The translations under genes were made by a program, and so were the position numbers. Below, piece after piece: positions 1-9,009 of a DNA stretch of 64,000 bases. The stretch lies in contig NZ_CAUWHO010000007.1 of NCBI RefSeq assembly GCF_963558545.1, positions 13,429-77,428 on the forward strand, given 5' to 3'. Origin of the DNA: Tyzzerella sp963558545 (GTDB lineage Bacteria > Bacillota > Clostridia > Lachnospirales > CAG-274). The notes below the pieces were generated by a model, which worked only from the letters and a program-made list of their open reading frames with translations, ran no database searches and was not told the DNA's origin. Each line of letters starts with the position of its first letter. Position 1 is the stretch's first letter.

Positions 1-660
1 AATGGTAGCTTAATATCAAAATCTTTATTAATAAATGGTATTATTGTATTTATAACAATAGGATTTTTTATACCTTCTGTTATATATGGTAGAATGTCTG
101 GGACATATAAAAATGAAAAAGATATAGGCAACCAGTTAAGCAAAAATATGGAATCTATGGGCTCATACATTGCTTTAACATTTGTTGCAGCACAATTTAT
201 AAATTATTTTAGCTATACAAATCTTGGAAGCATATTAGCTTTAAAAGGTGCAGACTTTTTAGGTAATATAGGATTCACAGGTGCACCTCTTATGATAGTA
301 TTTATTTTATTAACAGCATTTATAAATCTTTTTATGGGTTCTGCATCTGCTAAATGGACTATACTTGCACCTATATTTATACCTATGTTTATGCAACTTG
401 GATATTCTCCAGAGCTTACACAAGTTGCTTATCGTATAGGAGATTCTACTACTAACATTATTAGTCCACTTATGGTGTATTTTGCTATGATAGTTGTATT
501 TGCTAAAAAATATGACAAAAAATCTGGTATAGGTACATTAATATCTATAATGTTGCCATATAGTATAATGTTTTTGATAGGTTGGACAATATTATTAGTT
601 ATATGGATGCTTTTAGGCCTACCTTTAGGACCTGGCGTATCTATGTTTTATCAACATTAA
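1..660 (+). CDS. AbgT-family transporter, C-terminal part (5' end outside window)
   Basis: The reading frame is open from base 1, so the gene starts upstream of the window and only about the last 219 residues are seen. The visible part is strongly hydrophobic, with several membrane spans. It carries segments typical of the AbgT (p-aminobenzoyl-glutamate transporter) family: FMGSASAKWTILAPIFIPMF, followed by SPELTQVAYRIGDS and TNIISPLMVYF. Members are inner-membrane exporters or importers of aminobenzoyl-glutamate or related compounds; the substrate here cannot be told. An internal ATG at 94 is not the real start, because conserved sequence precedes it. The gene ends just before a strong terminator, so it is the last gene of its unit. 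Confidence 0.85.
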   Translation, partial: NGSLISKSLLINGIIVFITIGFFIPSVIYGRMSGTYKNEKDIGNQLSKNMESMGSYIALTFVAAQFINYFSYTNLGSILALKGADFLGNIGFTGAPLMIVFILLTAFINLFMGSASAKWTILAPIFIPMFMQLGYSPELTQVAYRIGDSTTNIISPLMVYFAMIVVFAKKYDKKSGIGTLISIMLPYSIMFLIGWTILLVIWMLLGLPLGPGVSMFYQH

Positions 661-671
661 AATATAAGTAT

Positions 672-706
672 AAAAAAGGCTTGATTTATATTAAGCCTTT
701 TTTATA
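672..706 (+). terminator. Intrinsic terminator of the AbgT-type transporter gene
   Basis: An 11-bp stem (AAAAAAGGCTT / AAGCCTTTTTT) with a 10-nt loop lies 11 nt after the stop codon. The right arm supplies the U-tract. Confidence 0.85.
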
Positions 707-720
707 CTTATTATTAAATA

Positions 721-844
721 CAATTAAGATATGACTTATATTTTTAAAGGGGAAATTATATACGGTTTTTTGTATTAGTTTTCCTTTTAAAAATATATAG
801 GAATATCTATTTTTGACTACAAAGTATTCAGAACCTTGATTAAC
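721..844 (+). repeat. R1 structured repeat, copy 1
   Basis: This 124-bp element starts CAATTAAG and ends TTGATTAAC. It matches the tandem units at 9447-9693 in order and spacing but differs in the stems. The outer arms AGATAT/ATATCT pair. A long inner stem (TTTTAAAGGGGAAA with TTTTCCTTTTAAAA) encloses the conserved loop TATACGGTTTTTTGTATTA. A third hairpin (TTTTGACTAC...GTATTCAGAA) closes the 3' side. It fills the whole gap between the transporter terminator and aroE; no separate promoter is obvious. Confidence 0.75.
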
Positions 845-854
845 AGGTAAAGGA

Positions 855-1712
855 GTGATTTTTATAGATAATTATATTTTAATAGGTAATCCAGTAAAAC
901 ATAGTATATCACCTATGATACATAACACTTTCTTTAAAGATATGGGATATACCAATAAAAAATATAGTTTATTTTTAGTTGAAAAATTAGATAAAAATAT
1001 AATAGATGATTTTTTTAATAAAAATGTAAAGGGATTAAATGTAACAGTCCCATACAAAATAGATATAATAAAGTATTTATATAAAATAGATGAGCAAGCT
1101 AAAATGATAGGTGCAGTAAATACTTTAAAATATACACAAAATGGATATATAGGATACAATACTGATATAGATGGTATGCAAGATACCCTAAAAGAAAATA
1201 ATATTAATATTAAAGACAAGGTAGTATTAATATTAGGAGCAGGTGGCAGTGGGTATACAGCATCTTTTATGGCATTAAAAAACAAAGTTAAAAAAATAAT
1301 TATAGCAAATAGAACTATTGAAAATGCAGTAAAGCTAAAAGAACATATATTAAAATATTATAAAAATGCTAATGTAGATATATTTAGTTTAGATAAAGTA
1401 CACTGTATAGAAAACGTGAATATAATAATTAATACAACGACATTAGGATTTGGAGAAAGCATAGAAAAATCTCCTTTAGATGAGAGTTTTTTTAAAGATA
1501 AAAATATAGAATTTGTATTTGATATAATATACACACCATTTAAAACAAAGCTTCTGCAAATTGTAGAAAAGAATAATATTAAATATGCAAATGGATTTTC
1601 TATGTTAATATACCAAGCTTTAAAGGCACAGGAAATATGGCAAGATAAGGGTATAGATATGTTATATAAAATAAATATTAAAAACAAAATTTTAAGTAAT
1701 TATAAAAAATAA
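855..1712 (+). CDS. aroE: Shikimate dehydrogenase (NADP+)
   Basis: AroE reduces 3-dehydroshikimate to shikimate in the aromatic amino acid/chorismate pathway in the cytoplasm. The 285-aa product has the substrate motif GNPVKHSISP near residue 11, VTVPYK with the catalytic Lys near 68, GAVNT near 86, the Asp of YNTDIDG near 104, and the Rossmann loop GAGGSG near 128. Length is normal for the family. The start given is a GTG at 855, but it lies inside the sequence AAGGAGTGAT, which is itself a near-perfect ribosome-binding site. The start expected from that site is the in-frame ATA at 864, which would give a protein beginning M-DNYILIGNP, as in typical AroE. The gene lies just downstream of an R1 repeat and upstream of glmM, which has its own promoter. 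Confidence 0.93.
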   Translation: MIFIDNYILIGNPVKHSISPMIHNTFFKDMGYTNKKYSLFLVEKLDKNIIDDFFNKNVKGLNVTVPYKIDIIKYLYKIDEQAKMIGAVNTLKYTQNGYIGYNTDIDGMQDTLKENNINIKDKVVLILGAGGSGYTASFMALKNKVKKIIIANRTIENAVKLKEHILKYYKNANVDIFSLDKVHCIENVNIIINTTTLGFGESIEKSPLDESFFKDKNIEFVFDIIYTPFKTKLLQIVEKNNIKYANGFSMLIYQALKAQEIWQDKGIDMLYKINIKNKILSNYKK

Positions 1713-1718
1713 AATATA

Positions 1719-1747
1719 TTGAACAAATTTAATTTAAATGATATAAT
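1719..1747 (+). promoter_or_regulatory. Sigma-A type promoter of glmM
   Basis: TTGAAC at 1719-1724, a 17-bp spacer, and a perfect TATAAT at 1742-1747, 30 bp before the glmM start. Confidence 0.75.
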
Positions 1748-1777
1748 ATACAAAAATTATTTGTTAGGAGGGAAATA

Positions 1778-3127
1778 ATGGGAAAATATTTTGGGACAGA
1801 TGGCGTTAGAGGTATTGCAAACGTGGAGCTTACACCAGAGCTTGCCTATAAAATAGGTAGAGCAGGTGCATATGTTTTAAGTAAAGAAAATAACCATAAG
1901 CCTACTATTATTGTTGGTATGGATACACGTATATCTGGAGATATGCTAGAGGCAAGTCTTATATCTGGTATGTGCTCTGTGGGAGCTAAAGTTATATCTT
2001 TAGGTATTATACCTACACCAGCTATTGCATATCTTGTAAAAAAATATAGTGTAGATGCAGGTGTTATGATTAGTGCTAGCCATAACCCTTTTCAAGACAA
2101 CGGTATTAAATTTTTTAATAGTAATGGATTTAAGCTTACAGATAGTGTAGAAGAAGAAATAGAAGATTATATAATAAATAAATATGATGATATACCTTAT
2201 GTACAAGGTAGCGAAGTGGGCTATAAAGAAACTAGAGAAGATGCAATAGAAGATTATATAGACTTTTTAAAATCTACAATAGATGTAAATTTTGAGGGAA
2301 TAGATTTAACAATAGATTGTGCTAATGGTGCAACATATCAAGTAGCACCTATATTGTTTGAAAGTTTAAAAGCAAATACAAATGTTATATTTAGAGAGCC
2401 TAACGGTACAAATATAAATGATAATTGTGGCTCTACACATATGGAAAATTTATGTAAAGAAGTTATAAGTAACAAATCTCATATAGGGATAGCATTTGAC
2501 GGTGATGGGGATAGATGCCTTGTAGTAGATGAAAACGGTAGCATAGTAGATGGTGACGAAATAATGGCTATATGTGGTAATTATTTAAAGGAGCAAGGAA
2601 AACTAAAAGATAATACTATTGTTGCCACTATTATGAGTAACTTAGGATTATTTATAATGGGAGAAAAAAATAACATAAATATTTTAAAAACAAAAGTAGG
2701 GGATAGATACGTTTTAGAAGAAATGCTTTTAAATGGGTTTAATTTTGGTGGAGAGCAATCTGGACATATTATATATTTAGACTACAACACAACAGGAGAT
2801 GGTATACTTACTGCCATTAAGCTTTTAGAAGTTATTAAAACAACTGGCAAAAAATTATCTGAGCTTAGACAAATTATAAAAGTTTTACCACAAGTGCTTG
2901 TTAATGCTAAGGTTAATAATAAAAATAAATATAACTACCTTGAAAATGAAGATATAAAAAATGCTATAAATAGTGTTGAAAAAATGTTTGAAGGAAATGG
3001 CAGAGTTTTAATAAGACCATCTGGTACAGAGCCTTTAGTAAGGGTTATGATAGAAGGTAGTGACCAAAAATTATTAGATGAAGAAGCTAAAAAATTAGCT
3101 AAATTAATAGAGGAAAAGTTAAAATAA
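1778..3127 (+). CDS. glmM: Phosphoglucosamine mutase
   Basis: GlmM converts glucosamine-6-phosphate to glucosamine-1-phosphate on the way to UDP-GlcNAc for the cell wall. The 449-aa protein starts with the family signature MGKYFGTDGVRGIAN. It has the phosphoserine loop ISASHNP with the catalytic Ser at about residue 101, the Mg-binding DGDGDR at 241-246, the sugar-binding GGEQSGH region, and the C-terminal phosphate-binding RPSGTEPLVRVM. The ATG at 1778 has TAGGAGGG upstream. The gene is monocistronic or last in its unit, since the next gene is convergent. Confidence 0.97.
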   Translation: MGKYFGTDGVRGIANVELTPELAYKIGRAGAYVLSKENNHKPTIIVGMDTRISGDMLEASLISGMCSVGAKVISLGIIPTPAIAYLVKKYSVDAGVMISASHNPFQDNGIKFFNSNGFKLTDSVEEEIEDYIINKYDDIPYVQGSEVGYKETREDAIEDYIDFLKSTIDVNFEGIDLTIDCANGATYQVAPILFESLKANTNVIFREPNGTNINDNCGSTHMENLCKEVISNKSHIGIAFDGDGDRCLVVDENGSIVDGDEIMAICGNYLKEQGKLKDNTIVATIMSNLGLFIMGEKNNINILKTKVGDRYVLEEMLLNGFNFGGEQSGHIIYLDYNTTGDGILTAIKLLEVIKTTGKKLSELRQIIKVLPQVLVNAKVNNKNKYNYLENEDIKNAINSVEKMFEGNGRVLIRPSGTEPLVRVMIEGSDQKLLDEEAKKLAKLIEEKLK

Positions 3128-3214
3128 TGTGTTTAAAGCTAATTTTTTTAATAGGTTATATTCAAAAGTATATATAAATGCTTAATTGTATTTAATAAAA
3201 ATAAGAGAAAAATA

Positions 3215-3418
3215 AAGAGGTTGTAGACAAAATCTACAACCTCTTCAAAAAAATAACAAGTTTATTTTTTTGAGATAATCTAGAGTAGAAAAGCTGATTT
3301 CTTCGCACAAGGGCTAAAGCCCCTTGAAATCTAGCTTTTTACACAATCCGAGGCAAATCCACGTATTGTGATTAAAATTTTTATATCCTATAAATAGGAT
3401 ATAAAAATGAAAAAGACT
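3215..3418 (+). repeat. R2 multi-hairpin repeat, copy 1
   Basis: Five consecutive foldbacks are present: a 13-bp stem at 3215-3245 (AAGAGGTTGTAGA / TCTACAACCTCTT); an 11-bp A/T stem at 3246-3272; a bulged 13/14-nt stem at 3289-3339 (AAAAGCTGATTTC / GAAATCTAGCTTTT) enclosing AAGGGC/GCCCCTT; CACAAT/ATTGTG at 342-347 and 365-370 of the 3 kb block; and a 13-bp stem at 3378-3407 (TTTTTATATCCTA / TAGGATATAAAAA). The same order is seen at 28308-28530 and, shortened, at 49387-49526. The first hairpin may double as a glmM terminator. Confidence 0.75.
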
Positions 3419-3446
3419 TGATTTAATAATATTTTGGATTCAATTA

Positions 3447-3507
3447 AAGAGGTTATAGACAAAATCTACAACCTCTTCAAAAAAATAATAAGTTTATTTT
3501 TTTTGAG
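3447..3507 (+). repeat. R2 repeat, second partial unit (first two hairpins only)
   Basis: The first stem (AAGAGGTTATAGA / TCTACAACCTCTT) and the following A/T stem of R2 are repeated here directly after copy 1. The remaining hairpins are missing. The unit abuts the 3' end of the convergent Nudix gene and could terminate transcription from both sides. Confidence 0.65.
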
Positions 3508-3539
3508 ATACTATAAGAAAATTATCCTATTTTTTGTAT

Positions 3540-3953
3540 CTATACTAGATTAATTGTATCTATTATCCAATTTGGCAAATCTTTAAAATTTTCATCAACA
3601 AAGTAAAAATCACTATGTTCTTGGCTAATTTTAATGCTAGTATTTTTTATATTAACTAAATATGTAATAATAACAAGGTGCAAGCCATCTTTTCTTATAA
3701 CAGATGTAGCATTTAATATTTTTTCTATGTTATTTAATGTTATATTAATCCCTGTTTCTTCGTATACTTCTCTTATAAGAGCATCTGTTATATTTTCTCC
3801 GTATTCTACCCTTCCACCAGGTATATCATATAAATTTGAACTAGCATCATTTTTATTTTCATATTTTGTCTTTTTTAAAATAAGGTATTTATTACCCGTA
3901 TTTTTTAAAAGACATTTTACGGCAATAGCAAAACTTTTTTCCATATTACACAA
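3540..3953 (-). CDS. Nudix hydrolase
   Basis: Members hydrolyse nucleoside diphosphates linked to another moiety; the substrate is not predictable here. The roughly 137-aa protein has a complete Nudix box, G-x5-E-x7-REVYEETGI, preceded by LYDIPGGRVEYGEN; the REVYEE glutamates bind Mg. The start is uncertain. A TTG at 3953 has AGGA at 7 nt spacing, an ATG lies at 3944 one base after the stop of the upstream gene, and a TTG at 3959 sits too close to that AGGA. It is the last gene of the long minus-strand run and overlaps the end of the isochorismatase-like gene, so the two are translationally coupled. Confidence 0.85.
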   Translation of the reverse strand: MCNMEKSFAIAVKCLLKNTGNKYLILKKTKYENKNDASSNLYDIPGGRVEYGENITDALIREVYEETGINITLNNIEKILNATSVIRKDGLHLVIITYLVNIKNTSIKISQEHSDFYFVDENFKDLPNWIIDTINLV

Positions 3954-4494
3954 TTTCAAATCCTAAAATATTTTTCATATAGTCTAAGGCAAATGTATGT
4001 CCATTTTCATTAAAAGATGCACAAGCACTAGTGTTTACTTTAAAGTGGATATTTTTATCCATATTTGCACAAGCATTATAAATTGTAATAGCAGTTTGTA
4101 AAACACATATATCTGTAACAACACCACATATTTCTATATTATCATAGTTATTAACTATATTTTCTATATCTTGTAGTGTAGGAGTATATCCTTTTTTTTC
4201 TAAAACTTTACAATTTTTATATGATAAAATTTCTTCTATTTTACCATAAGGTTTATGTCCTTTTGTACCTTTTTCACAATGTATGTTAAAACTTTTGCTC
4301 TCTGGGTGTATATGCCATTCTTCTTTAATATGTGTATCAAGAGTAAATATAATATCACTATTATTTTTTATATATTCGTTAGATAGGGTATAAATATTAT
4401 TTTCTATATCTTGAGCTTTTTTACCAGCTGTTAAAAGGCCGTCATCTGCAACAAAATCATATTGATAGTCTACAATTATTAATAAGTTATTCAC
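3946..4494 (-). CDS. Isochorismatase-family cysteine hydrolase (nicotinamidase-like)
   Basis: The 182-aa protein has the catalytic triad of the cysteine hydrolase family: Asp in IIVDYQYDF near the N-terminus, Lys in EKKGY near residue 100, and Cys in GVVTDICVLQT near 130. TLDTH and the following HPES segment match the metal-binding region of nicotinamidases (PncA), which convert nicotinamide to nicotinate for NAD salvage. PncA is therefore the best guess, though related amidases share these residues. It lies 16 nt after the fucosidase-like gene and overlaps the Nudix gene. Both neighbours handling nucleotide-type metabolites would suit an NAD salvage role, which is inference. Confidence 0.8.
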   Translation of the reverse strand: MNNLLIIVDYQYDFVADDGLLTAGKKAQDIENNIYTLSNEYIKNNSDIIFTLDTHIKEEWHIHPESKSFNIHCEKGTKGHKPYGKIEEILSYKNCKVLEKKGYTPTLQDIENIVNNYDNIEICGVVTDICVLQTAITIYNACANMDKNIHFKVNTSACASFNENGHTFALDYMKNILGFEIV

Positions 4495-4510
4495 AATATC
4501 ACCTCGTTAA

Positions 4511-5917
4511 TTATACATATATACCTACAAAATTTAAAGTAGGGCAAACTCTTGATTTAAGTATTCTTATTTCTATATAATCGGTATTAACATTATTTAG
4601 CCTACAAATTCTTTTACTACCTACAATTGTTCCATTAAAAACATTAACCATATTATTATCTATACTAGCATAAATTTCAAATCGTTCTATTCTTTGGCTT
4701 AAAGCTATTTGCTCTTTTAAAACAATATTTTTAATTTGTTTTACACTATCAAATTTAAAGCTAATAGTTGCTTTTTCTTCATTATTAACACCTTTATAAA
4801 AATTATCATCATCTGATACAATATTATAAATATTAGTGCTATCATCAATAAAATCTACTTTAATTTCTGCTTCATTTACGATATTTTCTTTAAAAGCATC
4901 GTTTATATGAGAGCCTATTTGTTTAAGTATTTCTACATCTTTATCATCAATAAGGCCATCTGTATTAGGAGGAACGTTTAATAGCAATGTAGCATTAGCA
5001 CCAACAGAGTTATAGTATATATCTAAAAGTTTATCTAGTGGTTTTGGATTTTCATTTTTGTGATAAAACCAACCACTTCTTATAGATGTATCTACCTCAC
5101 AAGGATACCATATTAAATCTTGTTCATCTTTTAATAATTCTCTACTGCCTAAGTCTTCATCAGTAGAGCTAATTGTTTTTTCTCTAAAGGAGGCATCATC
5201 ACTTTTTTGTGAGTGTTCTTGAACTATTTCGGATTTTGATAATCTAGCAGGAACAACATTCCATTCTTCTTTTCTACAATGTCCAGCCTCATTGCCACAC
5301 CATCTAACATCTGGGCCACATATAGTTATACAAGCATTTGGTTGGAGTTTTCTTATTAAGGCATAATATCCCTCCCAATCATATACTTGTTTTTTACCAT
5401 TTTCTCCCTCGCCACAAGCACCGTCAAACCATACACTAAATATATCTCCATATTCTGTTAAAAGCTCAGTTAACTGATTTTTAAAAAATTTGTTATATTC
5501 ATCTGTACCATAAAGTTTATTGTTCATATCCCAAGGAGAGAGATAAACACCAAATTTTAAGCCATATTTTTTACAAGATTCGCTTAGCTCTTTTACAATA
5601 TCTCCATTACCATTTTTGTATGGGCTATTTTTTACGCTATGCTCTGTATATTTACTAGGCCATAGACAAAAACCATCGTGGTGTTTACAAGTTAATATTA
5701 CAGCTTTTATGTTTGCACTTTTTAAGCTTTCTACCCATTGGTCTGTATTTAGTTTAGTAGGGTTAAACATAGTAGGGTCTTCTTTGCCATTGCCCCATTC
5801 TCTATCATAAAATGTGTTTATACCAAAATGTATGAAAGAATAAAACTCTAGTTTGTGCCAGTTAAGTTGTCTTTTACTAGGGCGTATGCTAATTAATTTG
5901 TTAGATAAGTTATTCAT
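4511..5917 (-). CDS. Alpha-L-fucosidase-like glycoside hydrolase, GH29 family
   Basis: The 468-aa protein begins RPSKRQLNWHKLEFYSFIHFGINTF, written here as positions 9-33 of the product, which is the GH29 N-terminus. It has AVILTCKHHDGFCLWPS and the segment SVWFDGACGE, whose Asp matches the GH29 nucleophile. The C-terminal ~130 residues form a predicted beta-rich domain with discoidin/carbohydrate-binding character. No signal peptide is visible, so it probably acts in the cytoplasm on imported fucosides. The ATG at 5917 is preferred because AAGGAGGTTATCATT stands directly before it; an upstream ATG at 6010 would run into accA. It follows accA by 43 nt, an odd tail for a fatty acid operon. Confidence 0.87.
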   Translation of the reverse strand: MNNLSNKLISIRPSKRQLNWHKLEFYSFIHFGINTFYDREWGNGKEDPTMFNPTKLNTDQWVESLKSANIKAVILTCKHHDGFCLWPSKYTEHSVKNSPYKNGNGDIVKELSESCKKYGLKFGVYLSPWDMNNKLYGTDEYNKFFKNQLTELLTEYGDIFSVWFDGACGEGENGKKQVYDWEGYYALIRKLQPNACITICGPDVRWCGNEAGHCRKEEWNVVPARLSKSEIVQEHSQKSDDASFREKTISSTDEDLGSRELLKDEQDLIWYPCEVDTSIRSGWFYHKNENPKPLDKLLDIYYNSVGANATLLLNVPPNTDGLIDDKDVEILKQIGSHINDAFKENIVNEAEIKVDFIDDSTNIYNIVSDDDNFYKGVNNEEKATISFKFDSVKQIKNIVLKEQIALSQRIERFEIYASIDNNMVNVFNGTIVGSKRICRLNNVNTDYIEIRILKSRVCPTLNFVGIYV

Positions 5918-5960
5918 AATGATAACCTCCTTATATCTATAATAAATATTTATAGTAAAT

Positions 5961-6761
5961 TTAAAATTCTTCAAATTCACCCATTTTTCTAAAACGGTTA
6001 TATCTATCATCTAAAAGTTTATCTTTATCTATGTTTAAAAGGGTGTTAATTTCTTTTATAAGCTCTTCTTTTAAAATATGGGCAGTGTACATAAAGTCCA
6101 TTTCTACGCCACCATCTACTTCAGGTATAACCTTTTCTATTATGCCAAGCTCTAAAAGGTCTTTAGCTGTTATTTTCATAAGCTCTGCTGCTTCTGGTGC
6201 TTTAGTAGAATCTTTCCATAGAATACTTGCAAATCCCTCTGGAGATAGTATAGAATAAACAGAATTTTCTAACATCCAAACTCTGTCTGCAACACCAAGG
6301 GCTAAAGCTCCACCACTACCACCTTCGCCTATAACAATGGCTATAATAGGTACTTTAAGATTTGCCATTTCAAAAAGGTTTCTTGCAATAGCTTCTCCTT
6401 GTCCTCTTTCTTCTGCACCTATACCACAGTATGCACCAGAGGTGTTTATAAATGTTATTATAGGTCTATTAAATTTTTCTGCTTGTTTCATAAGCCTTAG
6501 TGCTTTTCTATATCCTTCTGGGTGAGGTGAGCCAAAGTTTCTTTCTATATTTTCTTCTATTGTAGAGCCTTTTTGTATACCAACAATGGTAACTGGTTGA
6601 TGGTCTAAAATAGCAATACCACCTATAACAGCTTTATCATCTTTATATGCTCTATCTCCGTGTAGCTCTATAAAGTTTGTAAATATATAGTCTATATATT
6701 CTTTAGCATTAGGTCTTGTAACTTTTCTTGCTAGTTTTACTGTTTCAAAAGCATTTGACAT
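5961..6761 (-). CDS. accA: Acetyl-CoA carboxylase carboxyltransferase subunit alpha
   Basis: AccA pairs with AccD to transfer CO2 from carboxybiotin to acetyl-CoA, giving malonyl-CoA. The 266-aa protein shows FIELHGDRAYKDDKAVIGGI, then FGSPHPEGYRKALRLM, the crotonase-fold oxyanion segment TSGAYCGIGAEERGQGEA and GEGGSGGALALGVAD. It is shorter than E. coli AccA because it lacks the long N-terminal helix region, as in other Firmicutes. It starts 12 nt after accD, with a GGAGGTG site upstream. Confidence 0.96.
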   Translation of the reverse strand: MSNAFETVKLARKVTRPNAKEYIDYIFTNFIELHGDRAYKDDKAVIGGIAILDHQPVTIVGIQKGSTIEENIERNFGSPHPEGYRKALRLMKQAEKFNRPIITFINTSGAYCGIGAEERGQGEAIARNLFEMANLKVPIIAIVIGEGGSGGALALGVADRVWMLENSVYSILSPEGFASILWKDSTKAPEAAELMKITAKDLLELGIIEKVIPEVDGGVEMDFMYTAHILKEELIKEINTLLNIDKDKLLDDRYNRFRKMGEFEEF

Positions 6762-6773
6762 TTTAGCACCTCC

Positions 6774-7634
6774 TTATATATTGTTTTTATGGATTTTTAA
6801 AATAGTAGATAAGGTCTTTTTAAGTCTTTGTCTTTCCACTATTGCATCTACAAAGCCGTGTTCTAATAAAAATTCTGCTTTTTGGAAGCCATCTGGTAAT
6901 TTTTGTTTAATAGTTTGCTCTATAACTCTAGGGCCTGCAAAGCCAATAAGAGTGTTTGGCTCTGCCAATATTATATCACCAAGCATAGCAAAGCTAGCTG
7001 TAACACCACCTGTTGTAGGGTCTGTTAAAACAGTTACATATAAAAGTCCAGCATCGGAATGTCTGCTAGCTGCTGCACTAACTTTTGCCATTTGCATAAG
7101 AGATACTATGCCTTCTTGCATTCTAGCACCACCAGATGCAGTAAAAATGATAATAGGAAGTTTATGTTCTGTTGCATATTCAAATGCTCTTGTTATTTTT
7201 TCTCCTACAACAGAACCCATACTACCCATTATAAAGCTAGAGTCCATAACACATAAAACACAGTCTTTACCATATATTTGGCATTTACCTGTAACCACTG
7301 CATCATTAAGCCCTGTTTTTTCTTTAAGGTTTTGTATTTTTTCATCATAGTTAGGATAGTTTAAAGGATTTTTTGCATACATATCTTTATCAAATTCTAC
7401 AAAGATATTTTTATCGGCAATAGTTTTTATTCTATCTCTAGCAGATAGCCTAAAATGGAAGTTACATTCTGGGCAAACATTGTATAATCCTAGCTCTTTA
7501 GAGTATACAGTAGTCCCACAGCCACTACATTTTATACATAGTCCTGTTGGCACTTCTGGTTTTAAAAGAAGTTTTTGTTTAGTTAGTTTTTTATCTATAT
7601 TATTAGGACTTTTTTTATTTTTAAATAAATCCAT
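6774..7634 (-). CDS. accD: Acetyl-CoA carboxylase carboxyltransferase subunit beta
   Basis: The 286-aa beta subunit carries the expected four-cysteine zinc ribbon (CIKCSGC near residue 33 and CPEC near 54), followed by FHFRLSARDRI. The crotonase-fold body has SFIMGSMGSVVGEKITRA, FTASGGARMQEG and DPTTGGVTASFAMLGDI. It forms the alpha2-beta2 carboxyltransferase with AccA. It is separated from accC by 19 nt and lies in the same operon. Confidence 0.96.
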   Translation of the reverse strand: MDLFKNKKSPNNIDKKLTKQKLLLKPEVPTGLCIKCSGCGTTVYSKELGLYNVCPECNFHFRLSARDRIKTIADKNIFVEFDKDMYAKNPLNYPNYDEKIQNLKEKTGLNDAVVTGKCQIYGKDCVLCVMDSSFIMGSMGSVVGEKITRAFEYATEHKLPIIIFTASGGARMQEGIVSLMQMAKVSAAASRHSDAGLLYVTVLTDPTTGGVTASFAMLGDIILAEPNTLIGFAGPRVIEQTIKQKLPDGFQKAEFLLEHGFVDAIVERQRLKKTLSTILKIHKNNI

Positions 7635-7653
7635 TTACATCTTCCTTTCAAAG

Positions 7654-9000
7654 CTATTTTATAATTTTATTAGCGATAAATGATGTGTCAAAATTTCCGT
7701 TTAGGTAGTCTTCATTTTCTAAAAGCTCCATATGAAAGTCTATGTTAGTTTTAACACCTTCTATGACAAATTCGTTTAAAGCTCTTTTCATTTTTTGTAT
7801 AGCTTCTTCTCTAGTTTTACCTTTTGTTATAACTTTAGCTATCATAGAATCATAAAAGCTAGGTATAGTATATCCTGCATATACAGCACTATCTACTCTA
7901 AGGCCATTACAACCACTAGGTAAAAATAAATAGTCTATTTTACCAGGAGATGGTGCAAAGTTATTATAAGGGTCTTCTGCATTTATTCTACATTCTATAC
8001 TGTGTCCATTAAATGTTACGTCATCTTGAGTGTATTTAAGTTTTTTACCATAAGCTATTCTTATTTGCTCTTTAACTATGTCTATATCTGTTATCATTTC
8101 TGTAACAGGGTGTTCTACCTGTATACGAGTATTCATTTCCATAAAGTAGAACTTATTGTCTTTTCCATATAAAAATTCTATTGTGCCAGCATTTTTATAA
8201 TTAGATGCTTTAACGGCTCTTATAGCAGCATCTCCCATAGCTTTTCTTGTTTTTTCATCAAGGGCAATAGAAGGGGCTTCTTCTAGTACTTTTTGGTTTC
8301 TTCTTTGTAATGAGCAGTCACGTTCGCCTAAGTGGATAGCGTTTCCGTGTTCATCTGCTAATATTTGTACTTCTATGTGTCTAGCATTTTCTATTACTTT
8401 TTCCATATATATGCTATCATCTCCAAAGGCTACTTTAGCTTCACTTTTAGCAGAATTATATGCTTCTTCTATGTCTTTTTCTTCCCTAACTATTCTTATG
8501 CCACGACCACCACCACCTGCAGATGCTTTTATCATAACAGGATAGCCAAAGTTATTTGCAAGCTCTTTTGCTTTTTCTACACTTTCTACTATGCCATCGC
8601 TACCAGGTGTAACAGGAACGCCAGCATCTATCATAAGTTTTCTTGCATTAGCTTTATTACCCATAAGGTCTATTGTTTTTGCATCTGGTCCTATAAACTT
8701 AATATTGCATTCTTTACACATATCGGCAAATTTTGAATTTTCGGATAAAAATCCAAATCCAGGGTGTATAGCATTAGCACCTGTAAGGCAAGCAGCACTT
8801 ATAATATTGTTCATATTAAGATAACTAGATGAGCTTTTGTTACCACCTATACAAATTGCCTCATCTGCAAGTTGTGTATGTAGAGCCTTTTTATCTGCCT
8901 CAGAATAAACGGCAACAGTAGATATACCTAGCTCTCTACAAGCTCTAATTATTCTAACTGCTATCTCTCCACGATTTGCTATTAATATTTTATTAAACAT
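7654..9000 (-). CDS. accC: Biotin carboxylase subunit of acetyl-CoA carboxylase
   Basis: AccC uses ATP and bicarbonate to carboxylate the biotin on AccB. The 448-aa protein has the N-terminal MFNKILIANRGEIAVRIIRA, the ATP-grasp glycine loop KASAGGGGRGIRIV near residue 160, HIEVQILAD, RDCSLQRRNQKVLEEAPS and MEMNTRIQVEHPVTE with the metal-binding Glu. Length is standard. It lies 9 nt after fabZ. Confidence 0.97.
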   Translation of the reverse strand: MFNKILIANRGEIAVRIIRACRELGISTVAVYSEADKKALHTQLADEAICIGGNKSSSSYLNMNNIISAACLTGANAIHPGFGFLSENSKFADMCKECNIKFIGPDAKTIDLMGNKANARKLMIDAGVPVTPGSDGIVESVEKAKELANNFGYPVMIKASAGGGGRGIRIVREEKDIEEAYNSAKSEAKVAFGDDSIYMEKVIENARHIEVQILADEHGNAIHLGERDCSLQRRNQKVLEEAPSIALDEKTRKAMGDAAIRAVKASNYKNAGTIEFLYGKDNKFYFMEMNTRIQVEHPVTEMITDIDIVKEQIRIAYGKKLKYTQDDVTFNGHSIECRINAEDPYNNFAPSPGKIDYLFLPSGCNGLRVDSAVYAGYTIPSFYDSMIAKVITKGKTREEAIQKMKRALNEFVIEGVKTNIDFHMELLENEDYLNGNFDTSFIANKIIK

Positions 9001-9009
9001 AAGACACCT

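Noticed and set aside
3540..3966. Plus-strand open frame opposite the Nudix gene
   Set aside because: The minus-strand frame has an intact Nudix box, while the plus-strand frame has no recognisable motif or ribosome-binding site.
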